Shown in pieces: positions 26,486-34,901 of a stretch of DNA of 64,000 nt. Under the pieces are notes generated by a model. It ran no database searches. It was not told the origin of the DNA and was given only the letters and a program-made list of their open reading frames with translations. This DNA comes from Rugosimonospora africana (GTDB taxonomy: Bacteria; Actinomycetota; Actinomycetes; Mycobacteriales; Micromonosporaceae), in the NCBI RefSeq assembly GCF_016862975.1, contig NZ_BONZ01000100.1, forward strand, positions 1-64,000. The letters are read 5' to 3'. Each line of letters begins with the position of its first letter. The first letter of the stretch is position 1. The position numbers and the translations under genes are program-made.

Positions 26486-29431
26486 GTGAGCAAGCAGTTC
26501 TCGCGGCGCGACGTGCTGCGTATCGGCGCGTTGGCGGCCGCCGCCCCGGCCGTGATGGCCCTCGCGCCAACCTCGCCCGCGTCAGCGTCAGCGTCCGACG
26601 GGGGCCCCGACCGGGGCGGCGCCGGAAGCAACTACCCTCGGCCGGGCTGGGAGGCTCCGAACTGGCAGGTCAGGCCCTTCGCTCTGAACCAGGTCGCCTT
26701 GCACGACGGCATCTTCCAGCAGAAGCGCGACCGGATGCTCAACTACGCCCGCAACTATCCCGGCACCGGCGGGGTCTTCGACGGGCCGGACCGCATGCTG
26801 TACTCGTTCCGGGTCAACGCTGGTCTGCCCGCTCCGGGTACCTGGCCGGGCGGTTGGGACACGCCGACCCAGCTGCTACGCGGCCACTTCGGCGGTCACT
26901 ACATGTCGATGCTCTCGCAGTGTTGGGCCGACACCGGTGAGGAGATTTTCCTCGACAAGCTTGACTACCTGGTCGAGGAGTTGGGCAAGTGTCAGCGGGC
27001 GCTGGACGCCCGGCCGGTGGGTCGGGTCCCGGGCCGGTCGGGCCTGGCGGTACAGCTCAGCGACCCGCATCCCAACCAGTACGTCCAACTCCCCGCCGGC
27101 ATTCTCGCCGACGTCGCGGACGTCACGATCGCGGCCTGGGTGAACCTCGCGGCGGCGCAGAACAACCCCAAGATCTTCAGCTTTGGTACCGGCACCAACG
27201 TCTACCTTTCGCTTATCGCGCGGGTGTCGGCGACCAACCCCGGCCCACGTTTCGCGATCACCAACCACGGCTCCGGTGGCGAGCAGCGGATCACCGGCGA
27301 CAGCATGCCGATCCCGATCGGGCAATGGGCGCACGTCGCGGTCACCCTCTCCGGCGCCGACGGCACCGGCCGGCTCTACGTCAACGGGGTCGAGGCCGGC
27401 ACCGCCGCCGTCACACTGACTCCGGCGGTCCTCGGCGCCACCGGCAACAACTGGATCGGGCGGGGACCCAGCGACAGCGACCCGCTGCTGAACACGAGCG
27501 TGGACGACTTCCGGATCTATCGCCGAACCCTGGACGGGACCGAGGTCCAGGCGCTCGCGGCGGAGGATCCGTCGGCCACGGCCGCGTCCCCGGCCGACCT
27601 GGTCGCCTGGTACCGCTTCGACGCCGAGGGCGAGACGGCGGTCGACTACTCGGGCAACCACCGGGACGCGACGATCGTCGGCACCAGCTACCCCGGGTTC
27701 CTGGCCGCGTTTCCGGAGGGGCAGTACAGCCGCCTCGAGCCGCCGATGGTGCAGCCCAACAGCGGGGCGAACGCGGTCTGGGCGCCCTGGTACACCTGCC
27801 ACAAGATCATGCGTGGGCTGCTGAACGCGTACGACCTGACCGGCAACGAGGAGGCCCTCGACATCGCCTTCCGGATCGGCGACTGGGCCTACCAGCGGCT
27901 GCGCCGGTACAGCCCGGACCAGCTGGACCAGATGTGGAACACCTACAGCGCCGGCGAGGCCGGGTCGATGAACGAGGTGATGGCGGAGCTCTCGGCGCAT
28001 GCGCAGGACTCGGAGAAGAAGGCGCAGTATCTGGCGACGGCGAAGATGTTCACCTTCAGCACGCTCTTCAACGCCTCCATCGCCGAGCAGGACGAGCTCG
28101 ACGGGCGCCACGCCAACCAGTACATGGCGCCGCAGATTGGTTACCTGCGGATCTTCGAGCAGACCGGGGATCAGGACTACCACACCGCGGCGCAGCACTT
28201 CTGGTCGATGGTGGTGCCGCACCGCACCTTCAGCAACGGCGGGGCCGGGCGCGCCGAACACTTCGGCCCGCGCGACATCATCACCACCGGGTTCACCTCG
28301 TCGTCGGACCCGAGGCACGCCGAGACCTGCTGCGTGTACAACATGCTGCGGCTGACGCGGAACCTTTTCTTCCTCGACCCTGACCCGGCGTACATGGACT
28401 ACTACGAAAAGGGTCTGCACAACCAGATCCTCAGCTCCCGCCACGACGTGGACAGCGTCACCGCCACCGAGGTGACTTACCACCAGAACATGTGGCCGGG
28501 CCGCTCCCGCAAAATCGGCAGCACCATCGAATACAGCCGCTACGGCGGCAACGGCAGCTGCTGCAACGGCACCGGCCTGGAGAGCCACACCAAGTGCCAG
28601 GAGACGATCTACTTCCACGCGGACGACAACCAGACTCTTTACGTCAATCTCTTCATCGCCTCGACCCTCAACTGGCAGGACCGCGGCTTCGTCATCACCC
28701 AGGAAACCCAGTATCCGACGGAAGGGTCGAGCCGGCTGCGCTTCGAGCAGGGCGCCGGGCGGCTGAAGGTCCGGCTGCGGGTGCCGTCGTGGGCGACGCA
28801 GGGTTACACGGTACGGGTCAACGGGCAAGCCCAGTCGCTCGTGGCCAAGCCAAGCAGCTACGTCACGATCGACCGGACCTGGCAATCCGGCGACACGATC
28901 GACATTGAGATGCCGATGAGTTTCCGGGTGGAGATGGCCATCGACAACAAGGCGATCCAGTCCATCATGTACGGCCCGACGCTGATGGTGGTCCTCGACG
29001 CGACCCCGAGCTACCGCGACTTCACCTTCTATGGCGACCTCAAGCTCAATGGCGACCTGGCCAGCTCGATAAAGCCGACCGACGTGCCGATGCAGTTCAC
29101 TACGCAGGGCTACACGCTCAGGCCGTACTACATCTCCGACCCGGTGCCCGGCCAGTTCGACGCCTACCACCCGTACGTTCAGCGGATCGAGCCAGAGGTG
29201 GTCTTCGGCTCATACGGCTCCGGGGTGCCCAACGACGGCGTACGCGACCAGGACGGCGAGACCTTCCTCGACCGGGTCTGGGCCGAGGCGCCGTTTGCCA
29301 GGTACTCGGACTTCTTTCAACGGGTACTGCAGACTTCGGCGGATTGGGTCACCGCCGGCCGGCACACCGACGCACAGCGGCGGGCGATCCTCAACGCCGC
29401 CGTCCGAGCGCAGCGCGACCTGGAGAGCTGA
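26486..29431 (+). CDS. Tat-exported GH127 beta-L-arabinofuranosidase with LamG-like insertion
   Basis: 981 residues from GTG 26486 with AAGGAGAG just upstream. A twin-arginine signal (SRRDVLRIGALAAAAPAVMA) sends it out folded. It belongs to glycoside hydrolase family 127 (DUF1680). The thiol/zinc site of family member HypBA1 (E338, C340, C417, C418) is matched in spacing by E613, C615, C692 and C693; C692 would be the nucleophile. E591 in AEHFGP is the likely acid/base. A concanavalin/LamG-like domain (about residues 175-403, with DVTIAAWVNLAAAQ, GQWAHVAVTLSG, RLYVNGVEAG, VDDFRIYRRTL) is inserted between helix CQRALD and GFLAAFPEGQY. It probably removes terminal beta-L-arabinofuranose from plant glycans, with the insert binding sugar. 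No arabinose-uptake genes lie beside it. Confidence 0.93.
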   Translation: MSKQFSRRDVLRIGALAAAAPAVMALAPTSPASASASDGGPDRGGAGSNYPRPGWEAPNWQVRPFALNQVALHDGIFQQKRDRMLNYARNYPGTGGVFDGPDRMLYSFRVNAGLPAPGTWPGGWDTPTQLLRGHFGGHYMSMLSQCWADTGEEIFLDKLDYLVEELGKCQRALDARPVGRVPGRSGLAVQLSDPHPNQYVQLPAGILADVADVTIAAWVNLAAAQNNPKIFSFGTGTNVYLSLIARVSATNPGPRFAITNHGSGGEQRITGDSMPIPIGQWAHVAVTLSGADGTGRLYVNGVEAGTAAVTLTPAVLGATGNNWIGRGPSDSDPLLNTSVDDFRIYRRTLDGTEVQALAAEDPSATAASPADLVAWYRFDAEGETAVDYSGNHRDATIVGTSYPGFLAAFPEGQYSRLEPPMVQPNSGANAVWAPWYTCHKIMRGLLNAYDLTGNEEALDIAFRIGDWAYQRLRRYSPDQLDQMWNTYSAGEAGSMNEVMAELSAHAQDSEKKAQYLATAKMFTFSTLFNASIAEQDELDGRHANQYMAPQIGYLRIFEQTGDQDYHTAAQHFWSMVVPHRTFSNGGAGRAEHFGPRDIITTGFTSSSDPRHAETCCVYNMLRLTRNLFFLDPDPAYMDYYEKGLHNQILSSRHDVDSVTATEVTYHQNMWPGRSRKIGSTIEYSRYGGNGSCCNGTGLESHTKCQETIYFHADDNQTLYVNLFIASTLNWQDRGFVITQETQYPTEGSSRLRFEQGAGRLKVRLRVPSWATQGYTVRVNGQAQSLVAKPSSYVTIDRTWQSGDTIDIEMPMSFRVEMAIDNKAIQSIMYGPTLMVVLDATPSYRDFTFYGDLKLNGDLASSIKPTDVPMQFTTQGYTLRPYYISDPVPGQFDAYHPYVQRIEPEVVFGSYGSGVPNDGVRDQDGETFLDRVWAEAPFARYSDFFQRVLQTSADWVTAGRHTDAQRRAILNAAVRAQRDLES

Positions 29432-29659
29432 CCCGCGCGGTCTGCGAGGCCGGGTCCGGGCAGTGTCACCATCCGGACCCGGCGCCGCGACCCCATCCAC
29501 AGCCGACCAACCGTGACGGACGGTCGCCGAGTTGGGCCATGGGTAAGTGCATACCCATGACCAACGATCAACGATCTCGGCCGCCATTCCGGACCGCCGG
29601 TGACCGGGCGAGGTACAGCAGTAGTCTCACTCGTACTGCAGGCCCCTGGGAAATCACCG

Positions 29660-29849
29660 CATCAACGTCAGCCAACTTGAGCGCCTGATCCAACACCCGC
29701 CTGACTGGCCAACCTCGGCGGCGCCGGAGCAGCCTTACGCTCCCACCCGACACCGTGGCCATCGTCAAGCCCAGATGGTCGGCGAACGCACGGACGCTCA
29801 TTCGCGGCGCCTCCCGCAACGCCCGCGTCTCCCGCCCGATCCACCGACC
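29660..29849 (-). pseudogene. XRE-type helix-turn-helix regulator fragment
   Basis: The minus strand reads GRWIGRETRALREAPRMSVR then AFADHLGLTMATVSG, the start of the actinomycete XRE regulators that carry W-x-GRE-x-x-ALR and TVS-x-WE. The expected WE falls in another frame (WERKAAPAPPRLASQA), and the original frame then resumes with VLDQALKLADVDA. At least two frameshifts are needed and the C-terminal TPR part is missing. Confidence 0.65.
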
Positions 29850-29924
29850 GACCGCGACCGCGCATTCGCAGCTCCCAGATGATCGGACGCGGTATGTGGA
29901 CTCCCGCAAGCTGAAGTCACGTGC

Positions 29925-30098
29925 CTTGCCGATGAGATCGGCCTGGATCTGGGTGCGACCATGACGGGCCTGCGCTCCATCGAGATCACTCGCCGGTACA
30001 CCCTGGCGATGTTCGACCGGCACCTTCGACACATCCCGCAGCACCTGCTGGGCTCCGCGTCATCCTGCTACCCCGAGGTGGCCATCGTGGCGCAGTAG
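29925..30098 (+). pseudogene. Lipase/PAF-acetylhydrolase-like C-terminal fragment
   Basis: The frame ending at TAG 30096-30098 reads LADEIGLDLGATMTGLRSIE then ITRRYTLAMFDRHLRHIPQH and CYPEVAIVAQ. This resembles the end of the platelet-activating-factor acetylhydrolase/chlorophyllase-like alpha-beta hydrolases (helix with Y-x-x-AFFD-x-HLR and a final YPEV). No nucleophile region is present. Confidence 0.5.
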
Positions 30099-30511
30099 TT
30101 TCCGCGCGTGCCTTCGGTACAGCCCGGTTCACCAGGGACCGGGCGATCTCCTCGACGCTGTGCCGCAAGCGACCGCTTTCTCCGCAAAGCATCAACGTCC
30201 CGATTGTCAACCCGCGCCGACCGCCCGGCCTTCTGGCGCATCATCGCCGCCGCGCGGGCTGCGCCGTACTTCGCATGCGCGGCCATCCGTACCGCCTTTC
30301 CCGCCCGCGCCGGCCTTACCCGTGCCCCTTCGGCGGCGACCCGACCCGCCCCCAGGCCGTCGGTGTGGTCGCGGTCGCGGTCGCGGTCACCGCGCCGAGC
30401 GCGGCCGGCCGGAACCGACCTGCCATCCGTGCCGCTGCCCGGCGTGATCATCGTCGGCCTGCCGCGCCCGCTGTTGCTCGTGCCGCCGGTTCGGGGTTGC
30501 CGAGGTTTGCG
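30099..30511. other. Gene-free stretch
   Basis: No gene recognised. A short tandem run of GGTCGC units lies near 30367-30391. The bases become AT-rich just before the next operon. Confidence 0.5.
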
Positions 30512-30543
30512 TTTCAAAGTACATTGAGTTTGTATTTCAAAGT
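30512..30543. promoter_or_regulatory. AT-rich direct repeat upstream of the ABC operon
   Basis: TTTCAAAGT occurs at 30512-30520 and 30535-30543, 23 bp apart (about two helical turns), inside an AT-rich island that stands out in this GC-rich DNA. It lies 27-59 bp before the first gene of an operon that encodes its own winged-helix regulator, so it is a likely operator/promoter for that protein. Confidence 0.55.
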
Positions 30544-30570
30544 TGTTTATGGCCAACCTAGGGGACGCGC

Positions 30571-31206
30571 ATGGGCGACGACGAGGCAGCGCCGGTCAGC
30601 GCAGCGGAGTCGCTGAAACTGATCGAGGCGCAGCGCGATGCCGCGGTACGCAGCCTGCGCCCGGATCCGCGGTTCATCTACTGGCCGTGGGGTCTGGCCT
30701 GGCTCGTCGGGTTCGGCCTACTGTTCCTGCGCCACGGCCCACACGAGCAGATCCGCGTGAGCATGCCGGACACGCTGCCACTGGCCACGCTGTTCGCCCT
30801 GATGATCATCGCCCTCCTGGTATCCGGCGTCGCCGGTGCGCGGGCGAACCGGCAGATCAGCGGCGACTCGTCAGTCCGTGGGCTGCGGTACGGGCTGAGT
30901 TGGCTCGCCGGGTTCGCCGGCAACGCCGTGGTCTGCGCCCACTTCAGTAAGCTCCTGCCCGCGCCGGAGGTCGGCCTGCTGTGGGCAGCCACGTCGGTTG
31001 GCCTGGTCGGCGTGCTCTACCTGACCGGCAGCGCGGTCTGGCAATCGCGGGATCTGTTCGTGCTCGGCATCTGGCTGACCATCAGCAACATCGTCGGCGT
31101 GCTGGCCGGGCCCGGCTGGCACTCGCTGGTCATCTCGGTGGCGGGCGGTGGTGGACTCCTGGTGGCTGGGTTCGCCGAGTGGCTTCGTTGGCGGCATCAC
31201 ACATGA
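30571..31206 (+). CDS. Six-helix membrane protein of an ABC transporter operon
   Basis: 211 residues from ATG 30571, with GGGGA five bases upstream. After a short cytoplasmic N-terminus there are six predicted membrane helices (such as GLAWLVGFGLLFL, LATLFALMIIALLVSGVAG, LLWAATSVGLVGVLYL, LVISVAGGGGLLVAGFAEW). It is the first gene of a four-gene unit with a regulator, ABC ATPase and permease, and its stop overlaps the regulator's start (ATGA). Proteins of this kind commonly accompany such regulator/ABC modules, but no function is assigned. It might sense membrane state or assist the permease. Confidence 0.85.
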   Translation: MGDDEAAPVSAAESLKLIEAQRDAAVRSLRPDPRFIYWPWGLAWLVGFGLLFLRHGPHEQIRVSMPDTLPLATLFALMIIALLVSGVAGARANRQISGDSSVRGLRYGLSWLAGFAGNAVVCAHFSKLLPAPEVGLLWAATSVGLVGVLYLTGSAVWQSRDLFVLGIWLTISNIVGVLAGPGWHSLVISVAGGGGLLVAGFAEWLRWRHHT

Positions 31207-31526
31207 CCGCGCCCCTGCCGGAGCTCGATCCGGTCATCCACGCCCAGGTCCGACTGCGTGTCGTCGCAGCGCTCTCGGTGCTGCGCGAGGGCGACCAGAT
31301 GGCCTTCCCCCGACTCCAGGAACTGCTCGGCTTGACCGGCGGCAACCTGTCCGTCCACCTCCGCAAGCTCGAAGACGCCGAGTACATCGTGGTCACCAAG
31401 ACCCATCGCGGGCGCACCCCGACCACCCTGCTCAGCCTGAGTCGCCGCGGCCGGCTCGCGTTCGACGAGTACACCGCAGCCGTCCGCGCCCTGCTCGACC
31501 ATGTCGGATCCGAGGAGACTCCATGA
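31203..31526 (+). CDS. Winged-helix transcriptional regulator
   Basis: 107 residues from ATG 31203, overlapping the previous stop by four bases. The fold is a MarR/PadR-like winged helix: helices VVAALSVLREGDQMAFPRLQ and ELLGLTGGNLSVHLRKLEDA (recognition helix), then the wing YIVVTKTHRGRTPTTLLSLS and dimer helix. This small one-domain type typically represses its own membrane-protein/ABC operon. It overlaps the ABC ATPase gene by four bases, so all four genes are co-translated. Confidence 0.9.
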   Translation: MTAPLPELDPVIHAQVRLRVVAALSVLREGDQMAFPRLQELLGLTGGNLSVHLRKLEDAEYIVVTKTHRGRTPTTLLSLSRRGRLAFDEYTAAVRALLDHVGSEETP

Positions 31527-32386
31527 CCCTGGCAAGCGCAGTCGACGTCACCCGTCGCTACGGCGCCGAAATCGCGCTGGCCGGCGTGAGCCTGGACATT
31601 CAGCCCGGTGAGCTGATCGGCCTGCTCGGCCCCAACGGCGCCGGAAAGTCCACACTGGTCAACCTGCTCGCCGGTCTGCGGCGGCCGAGTTCCGGCACCG
31701 TCACCCTGTTCGGCGGCGACCCGCGCGAACCGGCCCGCCGTCAGCACATCGGTCTGACCCCGCAGGAGACCGGTCTCCCGCCCACCTTGCGCGTCGGCGA
31801 GTGCATCGACTACGTGGCCGCCCACTTCGACAACCCGCTCGAGCGGGACGAGGTGCTCACCCGGTTCGGCCTGAACGGGCTGGTGAAGCGACAGGCCGGC
31901 GGCCTGTCCGGCGGCCAGAAGCGACGGCTCGCCATCGCATTGGCCTTCGTCGGCCGACCACGCCTGGTCTTCCTCGACGAACCCACCACCGGACTCGACG
32001 TCGAGGTCCGCCATGTCCTGTGGGACGTGATCCGCGCCTTCCACGCCGAAGGCGGCACGGTCCTGTTGACCAGCCACAATCTCGAAGAGGTCGAGGCGCT
32101 CGCCACCCGGGTGATCGTGCTCGGCGCCGGGCGGATCCTCGCCGACGACACCGTCTCCGCCATCCGTGGACTGGTCGGCGTGCACCGCGTGAGTATGGCC
32201 TCGACCCCGTTGCCTCGCCTGCGCGGTGTGGTGTCCACATCGGAGTCAGACGGCCGGTTGCACCTGCTGACCCCCGATCCCGACCAGCTCGTCCGGGACC
32301 TCGTCACCGCGACGGTGCCATTCCGCGACATCGAGATCCGACCCACCACATTGGAGGAAGCCTTCCTCCAACTGACCGCCGCCTGA
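31523..32386 (+). CDS. ABC transporter ATP-binding protein
   Basis: 287 residues from ATG 31523 (GAGGAG upstream, ATGA overlap with the regulator). It has Walker A LLGPNGAGKST, Q-loop LTPQETGL, signature LSGGQKRR, Walker B LVFLDEPTTGLD and the switch histidine in LLTSHNLEEVEAL. The C-terminal extension ends with the TTLEEAFLQLT motif of DrrA/CcmA-type export ATPases. It should energise the permease encoded 11 bp downstream, forming a small-molecule or peptide exporter. Confidence 0.95.
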   Translation: MTLASAVDVTRRYGAEIALAGVSLDIQPGELIGLLGPNGAGKSTLVNLLAGLRRPSSGTVTLFGGDPREPARRQHIGLTPQETGLPPTLRVGECIDYVAAHFDNPLERDEVLTRFGLNGLVKRQAGGLSGGQKRRLAIALAFVGRPRLVFLDEPTTGLDVEVRHVLWDVIRAFHAEGGTVLLTSHNLEEVEALATRVIVLGAGRILADDTVSAIRGLVGVHRVSMASTPLPRLRGVVSTSESDGRLHLLTPDPDQLVRDLVTATVPFRDIEIRPTTLEEAFLQLTAA

Positions 32387-32397
32387 AAGGTTTCCCC

Positions 32398-33135
32398 GTG
32401 AGCCTGGTCCTCACCAACGCGCGGTTCCACCTGCTCGAGACGCTCCGCGTGCCGATCGCCGTCCTCGGTTCCACATTCTTCCCCGCCGCCTCGATGCTCT
32501 TCTTCGTCGTCCCGTTCACCGGCGACGACCCAGCCGGCGCCACCTTCGCGACCGCCTCGATGGTCACGTTTGCCGTGATGACCAGCAACCTGTTCGGGTA
32601 CGGTGTGGGCGTCGCGGCCGACCGCGCCGAGCCCTGGGACCCGTACACCCGCACCCTGCCCGCCGGGCCCGGCCCCCGCTTCGGTGGGCGTATCATCGCC
32701 GGGCTGGCCATGACCTTCCTGTCCCTGCTGCCGGTGTTCCTGATCGCCGCCTTCCTGACCGCGGCCCACACCACGGTGGCCGGATTACTCCTCGGCGTCG
32801 GCGCGGCGTTCGTGGCCGCGGTCCCGTTCACGTTCATGGGTCTGGCCATCGGCTACGCCCTACCGATGAAGGCCGCACTGGCAGTCGCTCAGATCATCTT
32901 CTTCCCGTTGGCATTCCTCGGGGGGCTGCTCTCCGCACCGCGGCAGGCTCCATCCTTTGTGGAGGCTGTGGCACCGTACCTGCCCACCCGCGGTGCCGTC
33001 GAACTGATGTGGGCCGCGGTCGGCGACTTTCCGCTCCGTCCACTATCGGTCGCCATGCTGGGCGTGTGGACAGTGGCCGCCGGAGCGATGGCCGCCTGGG
33101 CCTACCACCGGGACGAAGGCCGCCGCTTCCGCTGA
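32398..33135 (+). CDS. ABC-2 type transporter permease
   Basis: 245 residues from GTG 32398, 11 bp after the ATPase gene, with AAAGG upstream. Six hydrophobic segments in ABC-2 order (VLGSTFFPAASMLFFVVPF, ATASMVTFAVMTSNLFGYG, FLSLLPVFLIAAFLTA, LLLGVGAAFVAAVPFTFMGL, IIFFPLAFLGGLL and a final helix before YHRDEGRRFR). Dimers form the membrane channel of DrrAB-like exporters. A longer reading frame beginning at 31801 is a shadow of the ATPase gene. Confidence 0.92.
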   Translation: MSLVLTNARFHLLETLRVPIAVLGSTFFPAASMLFFVVPFTGDDPAGATFATASMVTFAVMTSNLFGYGVGVAADRAEPWDPYTRTLPAGPGPRFGGRIIAGLAMTFLSLLPVFLIAAFLTAAHTTVAGLLLGVGAAFVAAVPFTFMGLAIGYALPMKAALAVAQIIFFPLAFLGGLLSAPRQAPSFVEAVAPYLPTRGAVELMWAAVGDFPLRPLSVAMLGVWTVAAGAMAAWAYHRDEGRRFR

Positions 33136-33304
33136 GGCACGCATCGCGTCACCGTCCGCCTCGACCACGGAGTAATGCAGATCGTCGCCGAGGGCAACGG
33201 CCCGTCGTAACCTGGGCGAGAAGAATACCGGGTACTGCGACTGGCGATCGTATGTGACCCTGATCCTGTGAGGCACACGGGCTTGTCCGAACACTTGGCG
33301 TTGT

Positions 33305-34310
33305 CTAAGCCTCGATCCGTGGGTGTAGCCGCGTAGGATCCGGCCCCCGCAACTCGCCCGATCGTAAGTCCACGATCCCCGCGGGCGTATTCAGCTCGTA
33401 CGGATGGGCATCCGGCTGCCCTACATGGACGGTCAATGATGGATCCGTTTGAGCCATACGGGCTATCCCGGACACCCCGGCCGCGGACAACGCTCGCGCC
33501 CGGAACCGCCACCACCCCTCGCCGCTGGGCAATTGCCGAGCGAACGCCCGAACGTACTCCCGATGCCGCCCGGCCTCATCCCACAACCACCGATATCCGG
33601 TCCACACCAGCCACCGGCCACGCTGCGGACAGTACCGCAACTCATGGCCATGGTGAGCCACCAACGCACGGGCCAGACCGTCCTCGCTCGGCCCCCAAGT
33701 CTCCACGTGCGGTGGCGGCTGCACAACCCGCGTCGACGTCACCGTCGGGGACACTCCATCGCCGATCGGATTTGGCCTGGTGCCGTTGGCTTCGGCCGGC
33801 GGGTGATCGACCACGGGGCTGGGCTTGTTAGTGCGGCTGCCGGACCCAGCCTGCCGTAGCGCGGCAGCCGCGGCGGCGTGGTCCCCGGCAAACTGAAGCA
33901 GTGCGAAGGCGTGAAACTTGGTGATTGGCACCTCCGGCTCGAACAAAGTGCTGGTGGACCAGACATACAGCCTGTCCCGATCTTCGGCCCGCCCAGTTGA
34001 GGCGGACGTCCCACCCCCGCTTACCCGGGCGCCGCCAGTACCGGGTGCCGGCGACGGTCCGTACCAGCGTCCATCCCATAGGGAGCAGAATGTCCGCCCA
34101 GTCGGTCTGGCGTTCATAATCGTCACCCGGTACAGGCCAGCACGAACGACCGGGACACGGCGCGGTGTCGGCTTGGCCGGTGGAGGCATTGCATCGAGTT
34201 CCCGCACGAGAGTCACCAATGCCTCGCGTTGCGCCGCCGTAACTGTTGGGATCCGTTCCGGTATCGAGCCCGCCAGCGCGAGCCACGGTCGGCCGGTCGG
34301 ATGAACTTGC
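33305..34310 (-). pseudogene. Mobile-element DNA primase (D5_N/P4 type), frameshifted and truncated
   Basis: Parts of a bifunctional primase-helicase protein of integrated actinomycete elements. Near 34103-33990 one frame reads DWADILLPMGWTLVRTVAGT and RYWRRPGKRGWDV. Another then reads DRLYVWSTSTLFEPEVPITK and FHAFALLQFAGDHAAAAAAL. Later comes the D5_N region (HHGHELRYCPQRGRWLVWTG, HVGQPDAHPYELNTPAGIVD, LRSGELRGPDPTRLHPR). The frame ends there, so the whole D5/P4 helicase is missing. At least one frameshift plus the C-terminal loss make it non-functional. It indicates a former integrative plasmid or prophage here. Confidence 0.75.
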
Positions 34311-34442
34311 CCACGCGACGGCGCAACGACGGTAACGCCGCCTTCGCCGCGGGTCGTCGCGCCGAATGCCGGTGACCTACTCCGTGAGATCATGACGGCT
34401 CATGCGCGCGATCTCCGCGCGGGAGCATATTTGGAGGACTGT

Positions 34443-34901
34443 GTGCGCAAATTAGCGCGACGACTGGCCATCTCGATGGCCACCGCGACCGTTGCGGTGG
34501 TGGCGCTCGCTTCGCCGGCACACGCGGCGACGAACCCGTACTCCGCGGCGCTGGCATGCAACAACGATTTCGGTGGCACGTGGGCCAACACCACTGATGG
34601 CCACCGGTCGATCAACGCGTCGGACGGCACCAAGGTGGGCGACGTCTACCTGATGTACAACAGCGCCACCGGGTACAACTGTGTCGCCACCATCAAGCAG
34701 GTGGAGATCGGCTCGGCGACCGGGATGAAAGCCGGAATCCGGGTGGAAGGCGGTTCCTGGGTCGAGCGGTCCGGGAACTTCAAGTACTACGAGACGATCC
34801 AACGCTCCGCCGTGGACAAATGCGTGATGTACAGCGGCGATATCCTGTACTTCACCTCGTGGGAGGGCTCCAGCCGGTCCACCTGGGGCAACTGCGGCTG
34901 A
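34443..34901 (+). CDS. Secreted spore-associated protein A-like protein
   Basis: 152 residues from GTG 34443, with GGAGG five bases upstream. A signal peptide (ARRLAISMATATVAVVALAS) is cut after PAHA. The mature protein of about 120 residues begins ATNPYSAALACNNDFGG and continues with DVYLMYNSATGYNCVATI, SGNFKYYETIQ, DKCVMYSGDILYFTSW and a terminal WGNCG. Four cysteines and this order match the Streptomyces spore-associated protein A family, small secreted proteins found on spores with no known activity. It is monocistronic and sits in a decayed mobile-element region. Confidence 0.8.
   Translation: MRKLARRLAISMATATVAVVALASPAHAATNPYSAALACNNDFGGTWANTTDGHRSINASDGTKVGDVYLMYNSATGYNCVATIKQVEIGSATGMKAGIRVEGGSWVERSGNFKYYETIQRSAVDKCVMYSGDILYFTSWEGSSRSTWGNCG

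Noticed and set aside
26876-29170. 764-codon minus-strand frame opposite the GH127 gene
   Set aside because: Shadow; the plus strand carries the catalytic motifs and Tat signal.
30367-30391. Tandem GGTCGC repeat
   Set aside because: Short low-complexity run in GC-rich DNA with no associated feature.
31801-32397. Extension of the ABC permease frame upstream to 31801
   Set aside because: It overlaps the ATPase gene in another frame; GTG 32398 fits spacing and the membrane start.
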